This document shows, piece after piece, positions 1 through 9,375 of a DNA stretch of 64,000 bases. This DNA comes from Schauerella fraxinea. Lineage in GTDB: Bacteria; Pseudomonadota; Gammaproteobacteria; Burkholderiales; Burkholderiaceae_B. The stretch covers positions 310,001-374,000 of the forward strand of contig JAVDKL010000003.1 in assembly GCA_030849965.1 (NCBI GenBank). The letters run 5' to 3'. Positions within the stretch are counted from its first letter, which is position 1; every line of letters starts with the position of its first letter. Under the pieces are notes generated by a model. The model saw nothing but the letters and a program-made list of their open reading frames with translations, had not been told where the DNA came from and made no database searches. The position numbers and the translations under genes are program-made.

Positions 1-1353
1 AGCCGGCGCCGAACGGATCGGATCCATGATGTCGGTGGCGTACCAGTTGGTGTTGTGAATGTTCCAACCGCCTTGCGCAGCCGGCGCCTTTGACGTGCGG
101 CGCGTGGCGACCGTCTGCCAGTCCATGGCAACCAGATCGACCTTGAAGCCCGCCCGGCGCAGGGCCTCGGCGATGACGACGGGTTGCGCGCGGATCGTGG
201 GCAAATCGGAAGCTTGCATGATCACGACGGGGGTGCCGTCATAGCCGGCTTCTTTCAGGAGTGCCTGCGCCTTGGGGATATCGGACTTGACCGTCATCTC
301 CGCACCGATCTTGCTTTCGAAGGGCGTATCGCAACCCCACAGCGAGGCGCAGGTTTTCCAGTATTTGGGATTGCCCACGAGCGCCTGCATGACAGGCTCT
401 TGACCCACGGCGTACATCGCGGCCTGGCGGATCTTCTTATTGTTGAAGGGCGGTTGCGTGAAGTTGAAGCGGTACATCACGTAGTAGCCGACCGGGCTGA
501 TGACGGTTTCCTTCAGGTCGGGATTGCCTTCGACCATGGGCAGCAGGTCGTAGGGAAATTGCTCGACCATATCCACTTCATCGCCCAACAGCGCATTCGC
601 GGCCGTCATGGCATCGGGCATCACGTCCCACTCGACGCGATCCACATTGACCACCTTGCCGCCGGCCAGCCCGCTGGCGGGCTCACTGCGCGGCTTGTAG
701 GCCGTGTTCTTGAGGTAAACGGTTTTGACGCCGGGATTGAATTCGCCCACCTTGAAGGGGCCTGATCCGGTCATGTCGGTAATGGGCTGGCCCACGGGAA
801 TATCGGCCACGCGCTTGGGCAGCATGAAGGCCGCCGTGCCGGTGGGCTTGGCAAGCGCACGCAGGGCGAGATCGGTGGGTTCCTTCATGACGATGCGCAT
901 GGACTTGGCATCGACCACTTCGATCTTGTCGACCAGCTTGAGCACGGCGCGGCCCATGCCGTCGTTTTTCGCCCAGCGATTGATCGAGGCCACGCAGTCT
1001 TCGGCTGTGACGGGCTTGCCGTCATGCCACATCAATCCGTCGCGCAAGGTAAGGGTATAGGTTTTGCCGTCGGCCGATACGTCCCATCGCTCGAGCATTT
1101 GCGGCTTGATGGCGTTGTCGGCGTCGGTGGCCAACAGGGTGTCGTAGATCATGTAGCCATGCCACGTCGTGATGTACGCCGTGGTGGCATGCGGATCGGT
1201 CAATCGCAGCGGTGAGTGCATCACGGCCTTGATCGTGGTCTCGGCTTGCGCCGCGCCGGTACTCGCGGTGAGCGCAACGATAGTCGCGGCCATCAGCGTG
1301 GCGCAACAACGTGCCGATCGGAAACGCATCACGGGTAGAAACGTGTACAGCAT
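1..1353 (-). CDS. Family 5 (peptide-type) ABC transporter solute-binding protein, C-terminus cut by window edge
   Basis: This is a periplasmic solute-binding protein of the DppA/OppA type; 451 residues are visible and the frame runs off the left edge. A signal peptide is clear: a basic N-terminus, a hydrophobic stretch at about 16-32 and an AQA cleavage motif ending near residue 37. Family-typical segments follow: an early YDTLL stretch, then LRDGLMWHDGKPVTAED at about 105-120, and a TGSGPFKV-like turn near 195. The start is the ATG six bases after AGGGG; an ATG eight codons later is less well placed. It lies downstream of mmsA and the transaminase on the same strand, so it may import a substrate for that pathway. 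Peptide, opine or amino-acid ligands are all possible; the ligand cannot be read from sequence. Confidence 0.85.
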   Translation of the reverse strand, partial: MLYTFLPVMRFRSARCCATLMAATIVALTASTGAAQAETTIKAVMHSPLRLTDPHATTAYITTWHGYMIYDTLLATDADNAIKPQMLERWDVSADGKTYTLTLRDGLMWHDGKPVTAEDCVASINRWAKNDGMGRAVLKLVDKIEVVDAKSMRIVMKEPTDLALRALAKPTGTAAFMLPKRVADIPVGQPITDMTGSGPFKVGEFNPGVKTVYLKNTAYKPRSEPASGLAGGKVVNVDRVEWDVMPDAMTAANALLGDEVDMVEQFPYDLLPMVEGNPDLKETVISPVGYYVMYRFNFTQPPFNNKKIRQAAMYAVGQEPVMQALVGNPKYWKTCASLWGCDTPFESKIGAEMTVKSDIPKAQALLKEAGYDGTPVVIMQASDLPTIRAQPVVIAEALRRAGFKVDLVAMDWQTVATRRTSKAPAAQGGWNIHNTNWYATDIMDPIRSAPA

Positions 1354-1470
1354 GACTTTCCCCTGTCGTGAAAAGGTCAAAGCATATCGCACACGCACGG
1401 TGCGGGGTACGCGTACAAGTACGGTTGCGTGGATGCGTTAAGTCAGACCTTGAATGGCATGCAAAGCAGG

Positions 1471-1499
1471 CTTCGCATACTGCGATGCAGCATGCGAAG
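1471..1499 (-). terminator. Hairpin downstream of mmsA
   Basis: An 8-bp perfect stem (CTTCGCAT / ATGCGAAG) encloses a second 4-bp stem (CTGC-GAT-GCAG), separated by a single mismatch. It lies just after the mmsA stop. There is no clear U-tract, so it may stabilise the mRNA 3' end or attenuate between mmsA and the binding-protein gene rather than terminate fully. Confidence 0.45.
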
Positions 1500-1510
1500 C
1501 GGTTGGGTGC

Positions 1511-3004
1511 TTACTTGGCGACGGGCATCGTGAATTCGGCGCCCTTGTCGATGCTGTCGGGCCAGCGTTGCATGATGCTCTTGTAGCGCGTGTAGAAGCG
1601 GATGCCTTCTTCGCCGTAGGCGTGATGGTCGCCAAACAGCGAGCGCTTCCAGCCACCAAACGAATGCCAGGCCATCGGCACCGGGATCGGCACGTTGATG
1701 CCCACCATCCCCACCTTGATCTGGCGCGCGAACGCGCGTGCGATGCCGCCGTCGGAGGTAAAGCACGACACGCCGTTGGCGAACTCATGCTTGTTGATCA
1801 GTTCGACTGCAGAGGCGAAGTCGGGTACGCGCACCACGCACAATACCGGTCCGAAAATCTCTTCGCGGTAGATGTTCATCGCGGGCTTCACGTGGTCGAA
1901 CAACGTCCCTGCAAGGAAGAAGCCTTTCTCGTGGCCGGGCACTGTGACCTCACGGCCGTCGACCACCATCGTGGCGCCTGCCGCGATACCGTCTTCGATA
2001 TAGCCCAGCACTTTGGCGCGATGTTGGGCAGTGACCAGCGGGCCCATTTCGGCATCGGGTTCCATGCCGTTCTTGATCTTCAGCGCCTTCACGCGCGGCG
2101 TGAGCCGTTCGACCAGCTTGTCGGCCACGTCGCCGACGGCAACAGCCACAGAAATGGCCATGCAGCGTTCGCCGGCCGAACCGTAGGCCGCGCCGATCAG
2201 CGCGTCGGTGACTTGATCGAGGTCGGCGTCGGGCATCACCACCAGGTGATTCTTGGCGCCGCCCAAGGCTTGCGCGCGCTTGCCGCGGGCTGTGCTTTGC
2301 GCATAGATGTATTCGGCGATCGGCGTGGAGCCCACGAACGAGAGCGCTTGCACGTCGGGATGCGCGATGAGCGCGTCGACCGCTTGCTTGTCGCCGTGGA
2401 CGACGTTGAAGACGCCGTCGGGCAGGCCGGCTTCCTTGAACAGTTCGGCCAGGCGAATCGATGCCGACGGATCGCGCTCGGAGGGCTTGAGCACGAAGGT
2501 GTTGCCGCAGGCGATCGCCACCGGGAACATCCAGCAGGGCACCATCATCGGGAAGTTGAACGGCGTGATGCCGGCCACGACGCCCAACGATTGGCGCATG
2601 CTCCAGTTATCGATGCCGCCACCGATCTGATCGGTGTACTGGCCCTTGAGCAGATGCGGAATGCCGCAGGCGAATTCGACGATTTCGATGCCGCGCGTGA
2701 CTTCGCCTTTGGCATCCGAAAACACTTTGCCGTGTTCGCGGGTGATCAGCTCGGCCAGTTCATCCTGATGCGCATCGAGCAGGGCTTTGTACTTGAACAG
2801 CACGCGGGCGCGTTTGAGTGCCGGCGTTTCGGACCATTCGACGAAGGCGTCGCGCGCGGCGGCGACGGCGCGATCCACATCCTCGACGGATGCCAGCGGA
2901 ATGGTGGTGGTGACGGTACCGGTGGCCGGGTCGAAACCTTCGGTATGACGGCCGCTCTGGCCGGCGTCGTGCTGGCCGTTAATGAAGTGCGAAAGAGTTT
3001 TCAT
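1511..3004 (-). CDS. mmsA: Methylmalonate-semialdehyde dehydrogenase (CoA-acylating)
   Basis: A 497-residue aldehyde dehydrogenase that oxidises methylmalonate or malonate semialdehyde with NAD and CoA to propionyl-CoA or acetyl-CoA. It begins LSHFINGQ and carries the family's [16 protein letters not shown] segment and the catalytic-cysteine motif GSAGERCMA at about residue 281. The frame is open for 36 codons upstream, but the start at [10 protein letters not shown] matches the family N-terminus and length. It sits 180 bases after a transaminase that would make malonate semialdehyde from beta-alanine, so the pair forms a two-step route to acetyl-CoA, equivalent to bauA/bauC of Pseudomonas. 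Valine or inositol catabolism is the alternative role. Confidence 0.93.
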   Translation of the reverse strand: MKTLSHFINGQHDAGQSGRHTEGFDPATGTVTTTIPLASVEDVDRAVAAARDAFVEWSETPALKRARVLFKYKALLDAHQDELAELITREHGKVFSDAKGEVTRGIEIVEFACGIPHLLKGQYTDQIGGGIDNWSMRQSLGVVAGITPFNFPMMVPCWMFPVAIACGNTFVLKPSERDPSASIRLAELFKEAGLPDGVFNVVHGDKQAVDALIAHPDVQALSFVGSTPIAEYIYAQSTARGKRAQALGGAKNHLVVMPDADLDQVTDALIGAAYGSAGERCMAISVAVAVGDVADKLVERLTPRVKALKIKNGMEPDAEMGPLVTAQHRAKVLGYIEDGIAAGATMVVDGREVTVPGHEKGFFLAGTLFDHVKPAMNIYREEIFGPVLCVVRVPDFASAVELINKHEFANGVSCFTSDGGIARAFARQIKVGMVGINVPIPVPMAWHSFGGWKRSLFGDHHAYGEEGIRFYTRYKSIMQRWPDSIDKGAEFTMPVAK

Positions 3005-3184
3005 CAATACGAAATCGGAAAGGTGACATGAAGACGGCGCGGGTCGCCCGCCAGATGAGCGGGCGGCGTGCGCGGCGCCGTTAAAAGCGAGCATACCGCC
3101 CGCGCCCGGCATGTGCTCGGCGCGGGCAGCAACGCCACGCTACGCGCTTGGCGCCCGGCGTGGCGTGCGACGGGACATCAGCGA

Positions 3185-4540
3185 TCAGGCAACTTCCTGG
3201 AGCACGCCGCGGATGATGTGGAAGATCTCATTGATCTGATCTTCGTTGATGATGAGCGGAGGCGACACGGCAATCGTTTCGCCGGTATAGCGCACCATCA
3301 AGCCGCGCTCCCAGCATTTCTGGAACACTTCGGCAGCACGCGCGCCCACCGCGCCTTCGCGCGACGACAGTTCGATCCCGGCGACCAGGCCGATATTGCG
3401 CACGTCGACCACGTTCTTGGCGTCGCGCAAACCATGGGCGGCCTTTTCGAAGATCGGGGCATGATCGGCCGCACGCTGGAACAGATTTTCGCGGCGATAA
3501 ATGCCCAGCGTGGCCAGAATCGCGGCGGCGGCGAGCGGGTGACCCGAGTAGGTGTAGCCGTGGAAGAACTCGATACCTGAAGCGGTGGCGTCGACCACGG
3601 CATCGTGCACATCGCGGCGCACGGCGACTGCGCCGGCCGGCACGGCAGCGTTGCTCACGCCCTTGGCCATCGTGATGATGTCGGGTTTGACGCCGAAGTA
3701 CTCGCTGGCGGTGGCTTTGCCCAGACGGCCGAAGGCAGTGATCACTTCGTCGAAAATCAGCAGGATGCCGTGCTTGGCCGTGATGGCGCGCAGCTTTTCC
3801 AGATAGCCCTTGGGCGGAATCAGCACGCCGGTGGAGCCGGCCATCGGCTCGACGATCACGGCGGCGATCGTGGACGCGTCATGCAGGGTGACCAGGCGTT
3901 CGAGTTCGTCGGCCAAGTGTTCGCCCCAGGCCGGCTGGCCCTTGGAGAACGCGTTTTCCGACAAGTTATGCGTGTGGGGCAGGTGGTCGACTGCAGGCAG
4001 CAGGGCGCCCGAGTACGCTTTGCGGTTGGCCATGATGCCGCCGACCGAGATGCCGCCGAAACCCACGCCGTGATAGCCGCGCTCGCGGCCGATCAGGCGC
4101 GTGCGCTGGCCTTCGCCGCGAGCGCGGTGATAGGCAATGGCGATTTTGAGCGCGGTATCCACCGACTCGGAACCCGAGTTGGTGAAGAAAATCCGATCCA
4201 TCCCTTCAGGCATGAACGACGCCACGGCCGACGCGGCCGAGAAGGCATCGGGGTGACCGAGCTGGAAGCCGGGCGCGTAGTCGAGCGTGGCGGCCTGTTC
4301 GGCGATCGCGTGGATGATTTCGTCACGGCCGTGGCCGGCGTTCACGCACCACAGGCCCGCCGTGCCGTCGAGTACCTTACGGTCGTCGGCGGAGGTGTAG
4401 TACATGCCCTTGGCGCTTTTGAGCAGGCGCGGTTGCGCCTTGAACTGCTTGTTGGCCGTGAAGGGCATCCACAGATGCGAGAGATCGAGATCGCTGACGG
4501 CGCCCACGCGCGTCAGGTCCTGGGCATTGAGAGCTGTCAT
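3185..4540 (-). CDS. bauA: Class III omega-amino acid (beta-alanine):pyruvate transaminase
   Basis: A PLP-dependent class III aminotransferase of about 451 residues. It carries LSHLWMPFTANKQFK, typical of omega-amino acid:pyruvate transaminases, the FTNSGSESVDTALK motif, the IFDEVITAFGRLG aspartate motif and the Schiff-base lysine in MAKGVSN near residue 292. The start at MTALNAQ is preferred over an ATG five codons earlier because GGACGG precedes it and the earlier ATG follows a C-rich run. It is first in the operon with mmsA and the solute-binding protein, and divergent from a MocR regulator, which commonly controls a neighbouring aminotransferase. Beta-alanine is the likeliest donor given mmsA; taurine or other omega-amines remain possible. 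Confidence 0.88.
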   Translation of the reverse strand: MTALNAQDLTRVGAVSDLDLSHLWMPFTANKQFKAQPRLLKSAKGMYYTSADDRKVLDGTAGLWCVNAGHGRDEIIHAIAEQAATLDYAPGFQLGHPDAFSAASAVASFMPEGMDRIFFTNSGSESVDTALKIAIAYHRARGEGQRTRLIGRERGYHGVGFGGISVGGIMANRKAYSGALLPAVDHLPHTHNLSENAFSKGQPAWGEHLADELERLVTLHDASTIAAVIVEPMAGSTGVLIPPKGYLEKLRAITAKHGILLIFDEVITAFGRLGKATASEYFGVKPDIITMAKGVSNAAVPAGAVAVRRDVHDAVVDATASGIEFFHGYTYSGHPLAAAAILATLGIYRRENLFQRAADHAPIFEKAAHGLRDAKNVVDVRNIGLVAGIELSSREGAVGARAAEVFQKCWERGLMVRYTGETIAVSPPLIINEDQINEIFHIIRGVLQEVA

Positions 4541-4683
4541 GGTCGAGCCGTCCATTAAAAGGGGGGCTCGCGGCCGTTGCGGGCCGCGGCGGCAGACTGC
4601 CGGATGCAGGCTGCGTAATCAATAGCCATTGTGCGTTCGCGGGTACTGCCTGCACATACACAGCGCACCTATTGACCGCTCAC

Positions 4684-4713
4684 TGTATAGTGCTGTTCAG
4701 CACAACTGTACAG
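4684..4713. promoter_or_regulatory. Palindromic operator and probable divergent promoter for MocR regulator and transaminase
   Basis: A perfect inverted repeat GTGCTG-TT-CAGCAC (4690-4703) is flanked by TGTATA on the left and the self-palindrome CTGTACAG on the right. Read on the minus strand, TGTACA and TATACA are separated by exactly 17 bases, a plausible -35/-10 pair for the transaminase operon with the palindrome filling the spacer. The layout suits GntR/MocR regulation. Promoter strength and binding are inferred. Confidence 0.6.
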
Positions 4714-4732
4714 GTCTTGAGGGGTGTCGGTC

Positions 4733-6163
4733 ATGATCGCTTTTAGTCCTGCGAGGGGGGCGGACGCTTCCGTCACGCTGGTGCAGCAGCTCGTCGATGC
4801 CGTCACCACGGCGATCGAGCAACAGCGTTTGGGTCCGGGCATGGCGTTGCCCTCGATTCGCGACTGCGCGCGCGAGCACGGCATCAGCACTTTTACCGTG
4901 TCGGCCGCTTATCAACGACTGGTATCGCAAGGGTGGCTGATCGCACGTCCCGGAGCGGGATATCGGGTAGCCCCCAAGCGCACCGTGGGTGCCTTGCCCC
5001 CGACTGCCACGCCCTGGGAAGCGCCGCGGGTCAGTTCGGGCTGGCTGTTATCCGATATCTTTGCCGACCATTCCATTCCGATCAAGGCCGGCTGCGGCTG
5101 GTTGCCGGGCGAATGGCTGAACGAAACAGGCATGCACCACGCGTTGCGCCAGATTGCGCGCGTGCCGGCCACGCAGATGGCAGGCTACGGGCATCCGTAT
5201 GGTTATGCGCCGCTGCGCGAGGCCATTGCAGCCTCCCTGGCCACGGCCGGCATGGCGGTCGACGCGCAGCAACTGGTGCTTACGCAAGGCGTGACGCACG
5301 GGCTCGATCTGGTGGCACGCACGCTGTTGCGCCCGGGCGATACGGTGATCGTCGAGCAGCCTTGCTACACCAATCTGCTGCAGTTGCTGCGCTTGTCGGG
5401 CCTGCGCATCGTTACGGTGGCACGCACCGCTGCCGGGCTGGACATCGATGCGCTTACCCGCATCGGCGCCTTGCACGAGGCACGCGCACTCTTCGTCAAC
5501 ACCGTCTTGCAGAATCCCACGGGGTCCAGTGTGACGATGGCCAATGCCTTTCGGATCTTGCAGTGGGCCGAGCAGCATGGGGTGTGGGTGATCGAGGACG
5601 GCATTTCGCGTGAGTTGTCCGACGGCCCCACGCCGCTATTGGGGGCGCTGGATGGCGCGCAGCGTGTGCTTTCGCTGGGCGGATTTTCCAAAACCATCAG
5701 CCCGTCGGTGCGCGTGGGTTATATCGCCGGTCATCGCGATGTGCTGCGCGATGTGGCGCGCACCAAGATGGCGGTGGGGCTCACCTCACCGGAAATCATG
5801 GAGCGCGTGGTGCACCGGGTGCTGACCGATGGGCACTACAGCGCCCATGTGGCGCATGCGCGTGAGCGGCTGACGCTCGCGCACGCCGAAGTGGGGCGGC
5901 GCATGCACGAATGCGGCCTCGCGTTATGGGGCGAGCCGCAGAGCGGGCTCTTTTTGTGGGCGCGTTTGGGTGGACGTTGGCGCGGGCAGGGCGCCAAGGC
6001 GTTGGCCGAGCAGGCGCTGCAGGCCGGTATCTGGCTGGCGCCCGGCGCCTACTTTGAAGCGTCCGAGGCGGATACCGATTGGGTACGGTTCAACGTGGCT
6101 TATTCGGAGTCGCCTGCGCTGTGGGATTTCTTGCGCCGCGCGGGCGCCACGGGGGCACCCTAA
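4733..6163 (+). CDS. MocR-family (GntR HTH plus aminotransferase-like) transcriptional regulator
   Basis: A two-domain regulator of 476 residues. The N-terminal GntR winged helix (about 10-85) has the MALPSIRDCAREHGISTFTVSAAYQ signature. A class I aminotransferase-like domain (about 110-470) includes NPTGSSV and the PLP-lysine motif GGFSKTISPSVRVGYI near residue 320. Such proteins usually sense PLP or a PLP-amino acid aldimine and control nearby PLP-enzyme operons. The ATG is preferred to a GTG three codons upstream because AGGGG lies eight bases before it. It is divergent from the transaminase-mmsA operon across a palindrome, so that operon is the likely target; activation or repression cannot be told. 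Confidence 0.9.
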   Translation: MIAFSPARGADASVTLVQQLVDAVTTAIEQQRLGPGMALPSIRDCAREHGISTFTVSAAYQRLVSQGWLIARPGAGYRVAPKRTVGALPPTATPWEAPRVSSGWLLSDIFADHSIPIKAGCGWLPGEWLNETGMHHALRQIARVPATQMAGYGHPYGYAPLREAIAASLATAGMAVDAQQLVLTQGVTHGLDLVARTLLRPGDTVIVEQPCYTNLLQLLRLSGLRIVTVARTAAGLDIDALTRIGALHEARALFVNTVLQNPTGSSVTMANAFRILQWAEQHGVWVIEDGISRELSDGPTPLLGALDGAQRVLSLGGFSKTISPSVRVGYIAGHRDVLRDVARTKMAVGLTSPEIMERVVHRVLTDGHYSAHVAHARERLTLAHAEVGRRMHECGLALWGEPQSGLFLWARLGGRWRGQGAKALAEQALQAGIWLAPGAYFEASEADTDWVRFNVAYSESPALWDFLRRAGATGAP

Positions 6164-6177
6164 CACTATCGCTATCG

Positions 6178-6690
6178 CTATCGCGCCTGCTCGTACACCA
6201 CAAAGTCGTACGCCAACCCATTTTCCTCGGGCTGACGATCGCGACTCACTTCTCGCCATTGCCCCTCGGGCAACGCCGGGAAGAAGGCATCGCCTTCAAC
6301 GTCGGCCGCCACCTCGGTGGCGACGATGCGGTCGGCTTGTGGCAGCGTTTGCGCATAGATCTGCGCGCCGCCGATCACGAACACCTCCGGCACATCGCCG
6401 GCCCGCGCGACCGCATCGGCGAGCGATGTGACCACATGCGCGCCGTTCGCCGAGTAAGCGCCATCGCGGCTGATGACGATATTGGTGCGGCCGGGGAGCG
6501 GCCGGCCCAGCGATTCCCACGTCTTGCGGCCCATGACGATGGGGGCGCCGAGCGTGGTGCGTTTGAAATGCGCCAGGTCGCCCGGCAATTTCCAGGGCAG
6601 GGCATTGTCGCGGCCGATCGTGCGGTTGCGCGCATAGGCCACGATAAGGGTGACGACGGGCGTCGCGACGGGAGACATGGGCAGCGTCAT
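6178..6690 (-). CDS. folA: Dihydrofolate reductase
   Basis: A 170-residue NADPH-dependent enzyme reducing dihydrofolate to tetrahydrofolate. It has the [28 protein letters not shown] active-site region (the aspartate sits in GDLAHFK), the [22 protein letters not shown]-binding motif and [10 protein letters not shown]. Its ATG overlaps the thyA stop as ATGA, so translation is probably coupled; the functional link is that ThyA makes the dihydrofolate FolA recycles. The gene ends 14 bases from the convergent MocR gene end, with no clear terminator between. Confidence 0.97.
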   Translation of the reverse strand: MTLPMSPVATPVVTLIVAYARNRTIGRDNALPWKLPGDLAHFKRTTLGAPIVMGRKTWESLGRPLPGRTNIVISRDGAYSANGAHVVTSLADAVARAGDVPEVFVIGGAQIYAQTLPQADRIVATEVAADVEGDAFFPALPEGQWREVSRDRQPEENGLAYDFVVYEQAR

Positions 6691-7658
6691 ACGGCCATCG
6701 GCGCCGTGAGCGGCGCGTGGTGCTGATAGCCTTCGAGCGTGAAATCGCCCGGTTCCACCCGCTCAAGCCATTCCGGCTCGTACTTGCCGGTCACGGCGAA
6801 GTCGGGAATGCGGTCGGAGAGCTTGAGTTGCGGCGCGGGATAGGGCGTGCGCGTCAGTTGCTCTTCGAGCATCGGCAAGTGGTTTTCATAGATATGCGCG
6901 TCACCGATGAAATAGCTGAACCAGCGCGGGGTGTAGCCGGTCAATCGGCCCACCAGATGCAATAGCGCGGCACCTTCGGTGAGATTGAACGGCGTGCCCA
7001 GGCCCACGTCGTTGCTGCGGATGTACAGGCACAGTGAAATCTCACGCGTCTGTGCGTTCGGCAGAAATTGATAGAGCAAATGGCAGGGCGGCAGCGCCAT
7101 TTCTTCGATCTGCGCCCAGTTCCAGCCGTGAAAAATGATGCGCCGATCGGAAGGATTGCTGTGGATGGTGTCCAGGCACTGACGCAGTTGGTCGACCGCT
7201 TTGTACAACAGCACCTTGTCTTGCCCGTTTTCGGTAAAGGCCGACACCTCGCTGTATCCGCGCGACGCGGCATCGCGGCGTTGGGCCTGTGCGCTGGCGT
7301 CCAATACTTTATAAGCAGGCCAGGCGCGCCATTGCACGCCGTACACCGGTCCCAGGTCGTCTTCGCCCAGGCGGTACGGGTTGGCCAGCCATTGCGCGTT
7401 TTCGTTGGCGTTCTGGTCCCAAACCCGGCAGCCCAGTTCGCGGAATTCGGCCGCGCTGCGCGACCCGCGCAAAAAGCCGACCAGCTCACCCACGGCGGCC
7501 TTGAAGGCCAGGCGTTTGGTGGTGACGGCCGGAAAGCCTTCGCGCAGATCGAAGCGCAGGGCGGCGCCGGGCAGGCTGCGAGTGCGCACACCCGTGCGGT
7601 TTTCTTGCCAGGAACCGGCGTCCAGGATGTTCTGGACCAGATCGAGATACTGTTTCAT
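6687..7658 (-). CDS. thyA: Thymidylate synthase
   Basis: A 323-residue enzyme that methylates dUMP to dTMP using methylene-tetrahydrofolate. The nucleophilic cysteine is in [10 protein letters not shown] near residue 192; [30 protein letters not shown] and the Y-x-HAPL-like C-terminus ([12 protein letters not shown]) fit the family. It is longer than E. coli ThyA (264), with the extra length between the dUMP-binding arginine region and the cysteine, as in many proteobacterial ThyA proteins with this insertion. It starts 12 bases after an OsmC-like gene and overlaps folA, so the three probably share a message. Confidence 0.97.
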   Translation of the reverse strand: MKQYLDLVQNILDAGSWQENRTGVRTRSLPGAALRFDLREGFPAVTTKRLAFKAAVGELVGFLRGSRSAAEFRELGCRVWDQNANENAQWLANPYRLGEDDLGPVYGVQWRAWPAYKVLDASAQAQRRDAASRGYSEVSAFTENGQDKVLLYKAVDQLRQCLDTIHSNPSDRRIIFHGWNWAQIEEMALPPCHLLYQFLPNAQTREISLCLYIRSNDVGLGTPFNLTEGAALLHLVGRLTGYTPRWFSYFIGDAHIYENHLPMLEEQLTRTPYPAPQLKLSDRIPDFAVTGKYEPEWLERVEPGDFTLEGYQHHAPLTAPMAV

Positions 7659-7670
7659 GACGTGCGGCGA

Positions 7671-8114
7671 TCAGGCCGATTCGAGCGTGGCGGCGGCATC
7701 CACGATGTCGACCGAGAAGGTCAGCGTGGCGGTTTTATCGAGAATGGCGGATGCCGAGCAGTACTTCTCGTGCGACAACTGCACAGCGCGTTCGACCGCT
7801 GCGCGCGGCAACTTGCTGCCCGTAACGGTAAACGTGAAGTGAATCCGCGTGAACACTTTCGGATCGGTGTCGGCACGGTCGGCGTCCAGCTTGACCGTGC
7901 AGCCGGTCACGGCGTGACGACCGCGTTTCAGAATGAGCACGACGTCATAGGCCGTGCAGCCGCCGGTGCCCAACAACAGCATTTCCATCGGGCGCGGCGC
8001 CAGATTGTGACCGCCGCCTTCAGGCGCGCCGTCCATAACGGCCACGTGTCCGCTACCGGTGCGCGCGACGAACATCATGCCGTCCGGGCCACCCCAATCG
8101 ATCGTGCATTCCAT
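7671..8114 (-). CDS. OsmC/YhfA-family redox protein
   Basis: A 147-residue OsmC-fold protein. OsmC relatives reduce organic hydroperoxides through two cysteines; here the first is in GTGGCTAYDV and the second in VTGCTVKL, about 45 residues apart, and the family-typical PMEMLLLGTGGC stretch is present. The protein is closer to the YhfA-like branch, whose role is less certain. The ATG at METIDW-type N-terminus (MECTIDWGG) is chosen over one nine codons upstream because AGGA lies six bases before it. It leads the thyA-folA transcript. A detoxification role is a family-based guess. Confidence 0.85.
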   Translation of the reverse strand: MECTIDWGGPDGMMFVARTGSGHVAVMDGAPEGGGHNLAPRPMEMLLLGTGGCTAYDVVLILKRGRHAVTGCTVKLDADRADTDPKVFTRIHFTFTVTGSKLPRAAVERAVQLSHEKYCSASAILDKTATLTFSVDIVDAAATLESA

Positions 8115-8433
8115 GGTTGATCCTCGCCGCGTGCTGCACACGCGCGTAAAAGAAACCGCTCAAAGGAGATCAAGCGTCAGGCGATGAGTTTACCTCTGTC
8201 GATCTTTCTCGCCCCCGGTGACCCCCTTCGCGATGAGGGCAAATGCGTCTACCGGCTTCGCGCAGGCGTTAAGTAACCGTCGCCGGGAGCAAGGGGGCCA
8301 ACGTGGCGTGCGCCGACCCGAGCGCCGCGCTCATCCGGCGGGCGTGACGCATGGCGGGCGTAAAATAGGAGCTCCACCGAGTAAGGTGGCGCGCCGCTTG
8401 CGCGGCGTGGCAATGGATTACCGGGAGAAATTG
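8115..8433. other. Divergent intergenic region between the osmC-like gene and coq7
   Basis: About 320 bases separating the divergent osmC-thyA-folA and coq7 transcripts. It must hold both promoters, but no convincing -35/-10 pair was picked. Short GC hairpins occur near the coq7 start (CCACCGAGTAAGGTGG and a CCGC/GCGG stem). An open frame upstream of coq7 extends through it but lacks a ribosome-binding site and family similarity. Confidence 0.5.
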
Positions 8434-9111
8434 ATGCCGACCACCGCTCTGACTGTTTTGCCTCGCCCTTTTGCCCGCCGCATGGGGCCGCTGGATGCGT
8501 TGCTGTCCGAAGTGGATCGCGCGATGAAAGTGCTGTCGGGTTCGGCGACGTCCGGGCGACCCTATCCGGCGCGCAAGGTGGAACCCACGCAAGAGTTGAG
8601 CGCCGAGGAAAAGCGCCAATCGGCCGGCATGATGCGTGTTAATCACGTGGGCGAGGTGTGCGCGCAGGCGCTATATCGCGGTCAGGCCGCTGTGTGCCGC
8701 GAACCGCAAGCGCGTGAGCTGTTGCTGCACGCCGCCACCGAGGAGGTCGATCATTTGGCGTGGTGCAACCGCCGGCTCGAAGAATTGCAGTCCCGGCCCA
8801 GCCTGTTGAATCCGCTCTGGTATGCCGGGTCGTTCAGCTTGGGCTTGCTGGCGGGATACGCGGGCGTGCCTCGCAATCTGGGGTTCATGGCCGAAACGGA
8901 GCGTCAGGTCGAGGCACATCTGGATGGCCACCTGAAAGACATGGCCACGCATGACACCCGTTCGCGCAGCATCATCGAGCAGATGAAGGAAGACGAAATC
9001 AGCCACCGTTTGACGGCCGAACGCGCCGGTGCAGTGCCGTTGCCGTTTCCGGTGAAGGGGTTGATGCGCGCGATGTCCAAGGTAATGACGACCACGGCGT
9101 ACTACGTCTAA
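8434..9111 (+). CDS. coq7: Demethoxyubiquinone hydroxylase (ubiquinone biosynthesis)
   Basis: A di-iron hydroxylase of 225 residues acting late in ubiquinone synthesis. The iron-binding motifs are visible: NHVGEVCAQALYRGQ near 72, EEVDHLAW near 103, ETERQVEAHLDGHL near 150 and KEDEISH near 187. ATG at MPTTALTVLP is chosen because GGAG lies eight bases upstream; an ATG seven codons earlier has no ribosome-binding site. This is the alternative to UbiF found in many beta- and some gamma-proteobacteria. A hairpin with a T-rich tail follows the stop. Confidence 0.95.
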   Translation: MPTTALTVLPRPFARRMGPLDALLSEVDRAMKVLSGSATSGRPYPARKVEPTQELSAEEKRQSAGMMRVNHVGEVCAQALYRGQAAVCREPQARELLLHAATEEVDHLAWCNRRLEELQSRPSLLNPLWYAGSFSLGLLAGYAGVPRNLGFMAETERQVEAHLDGHLKDMATHDTRSRSIIEQMKEDEISHRLTAERAGAVPLPFPVKGLMRAMSKVMTTTAYYV

Positions 9112-9112
9112 G

Positions 9113-9155
9113 AAAGGGGTGTGATGCCACCTATGACGCAGTGCGATACCCCTTT
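9113..9155 (+). terminator. Probable coq7 terminator
   Basis: AAAGGGGT pairs perfectly with ACCCCTTT across a 27-base loop and is followed by ATTTG, giving a T-rich but imperfect tail. It begins two bases after the coq7 stop. Confidence 0.55.
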
Positions 9156-9340
9156 ATTTGGCCCAGGGTTTTCCCTGTCGTCCTCGACGCTGAGCCGCCC
9201 CGGCAGGTCTTTGTCCCTACAATTCCTAGGGTTTACGGGGTCGATGGGCCATTAAGCGGTTATCGTCCATACATAGTGCGCAGTGCAGGTGGGGCGAAGT
9301 TGGTGCGTTTTTGGATTTTTGCCACACCGTTAAAAAAATC
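9156..9340. other. Non-coding stretch upstream of the small RNA promoter
   Basis: No convincing gene. Contains a small CCCTA/TAGGG hairpin near 9223-9240 and AT-rich sequence just before the promoter. Short open frames crossing it have no ribosome-binding site or recognisable protein. Confidence 0.5.
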
Positions 9341-9369
9341 TTGCGCCGCACAAAAAATCGCTCTATAGT
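9341..9369 (+). promoter_or_regulatory. Sigma-70 promoter of candidate small RNA or leader
   Basis: TTGCGC (9341-9346) and TATAGT (9364-9369) are separated by 17 bases, with an A-rich spacer. Transcription would begin near 9376. It is the clearest promoter in this intergenic region and has no annotated gene directly downstream. Confidence 0.7.
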
Positions 9370-9375
9370 TTGTAC

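Noticed and set aside
1454-3031. A 525-codon plus-strand open frame
   Set aside because: Antisense to mmsA; no ribosome-binding site or family match.
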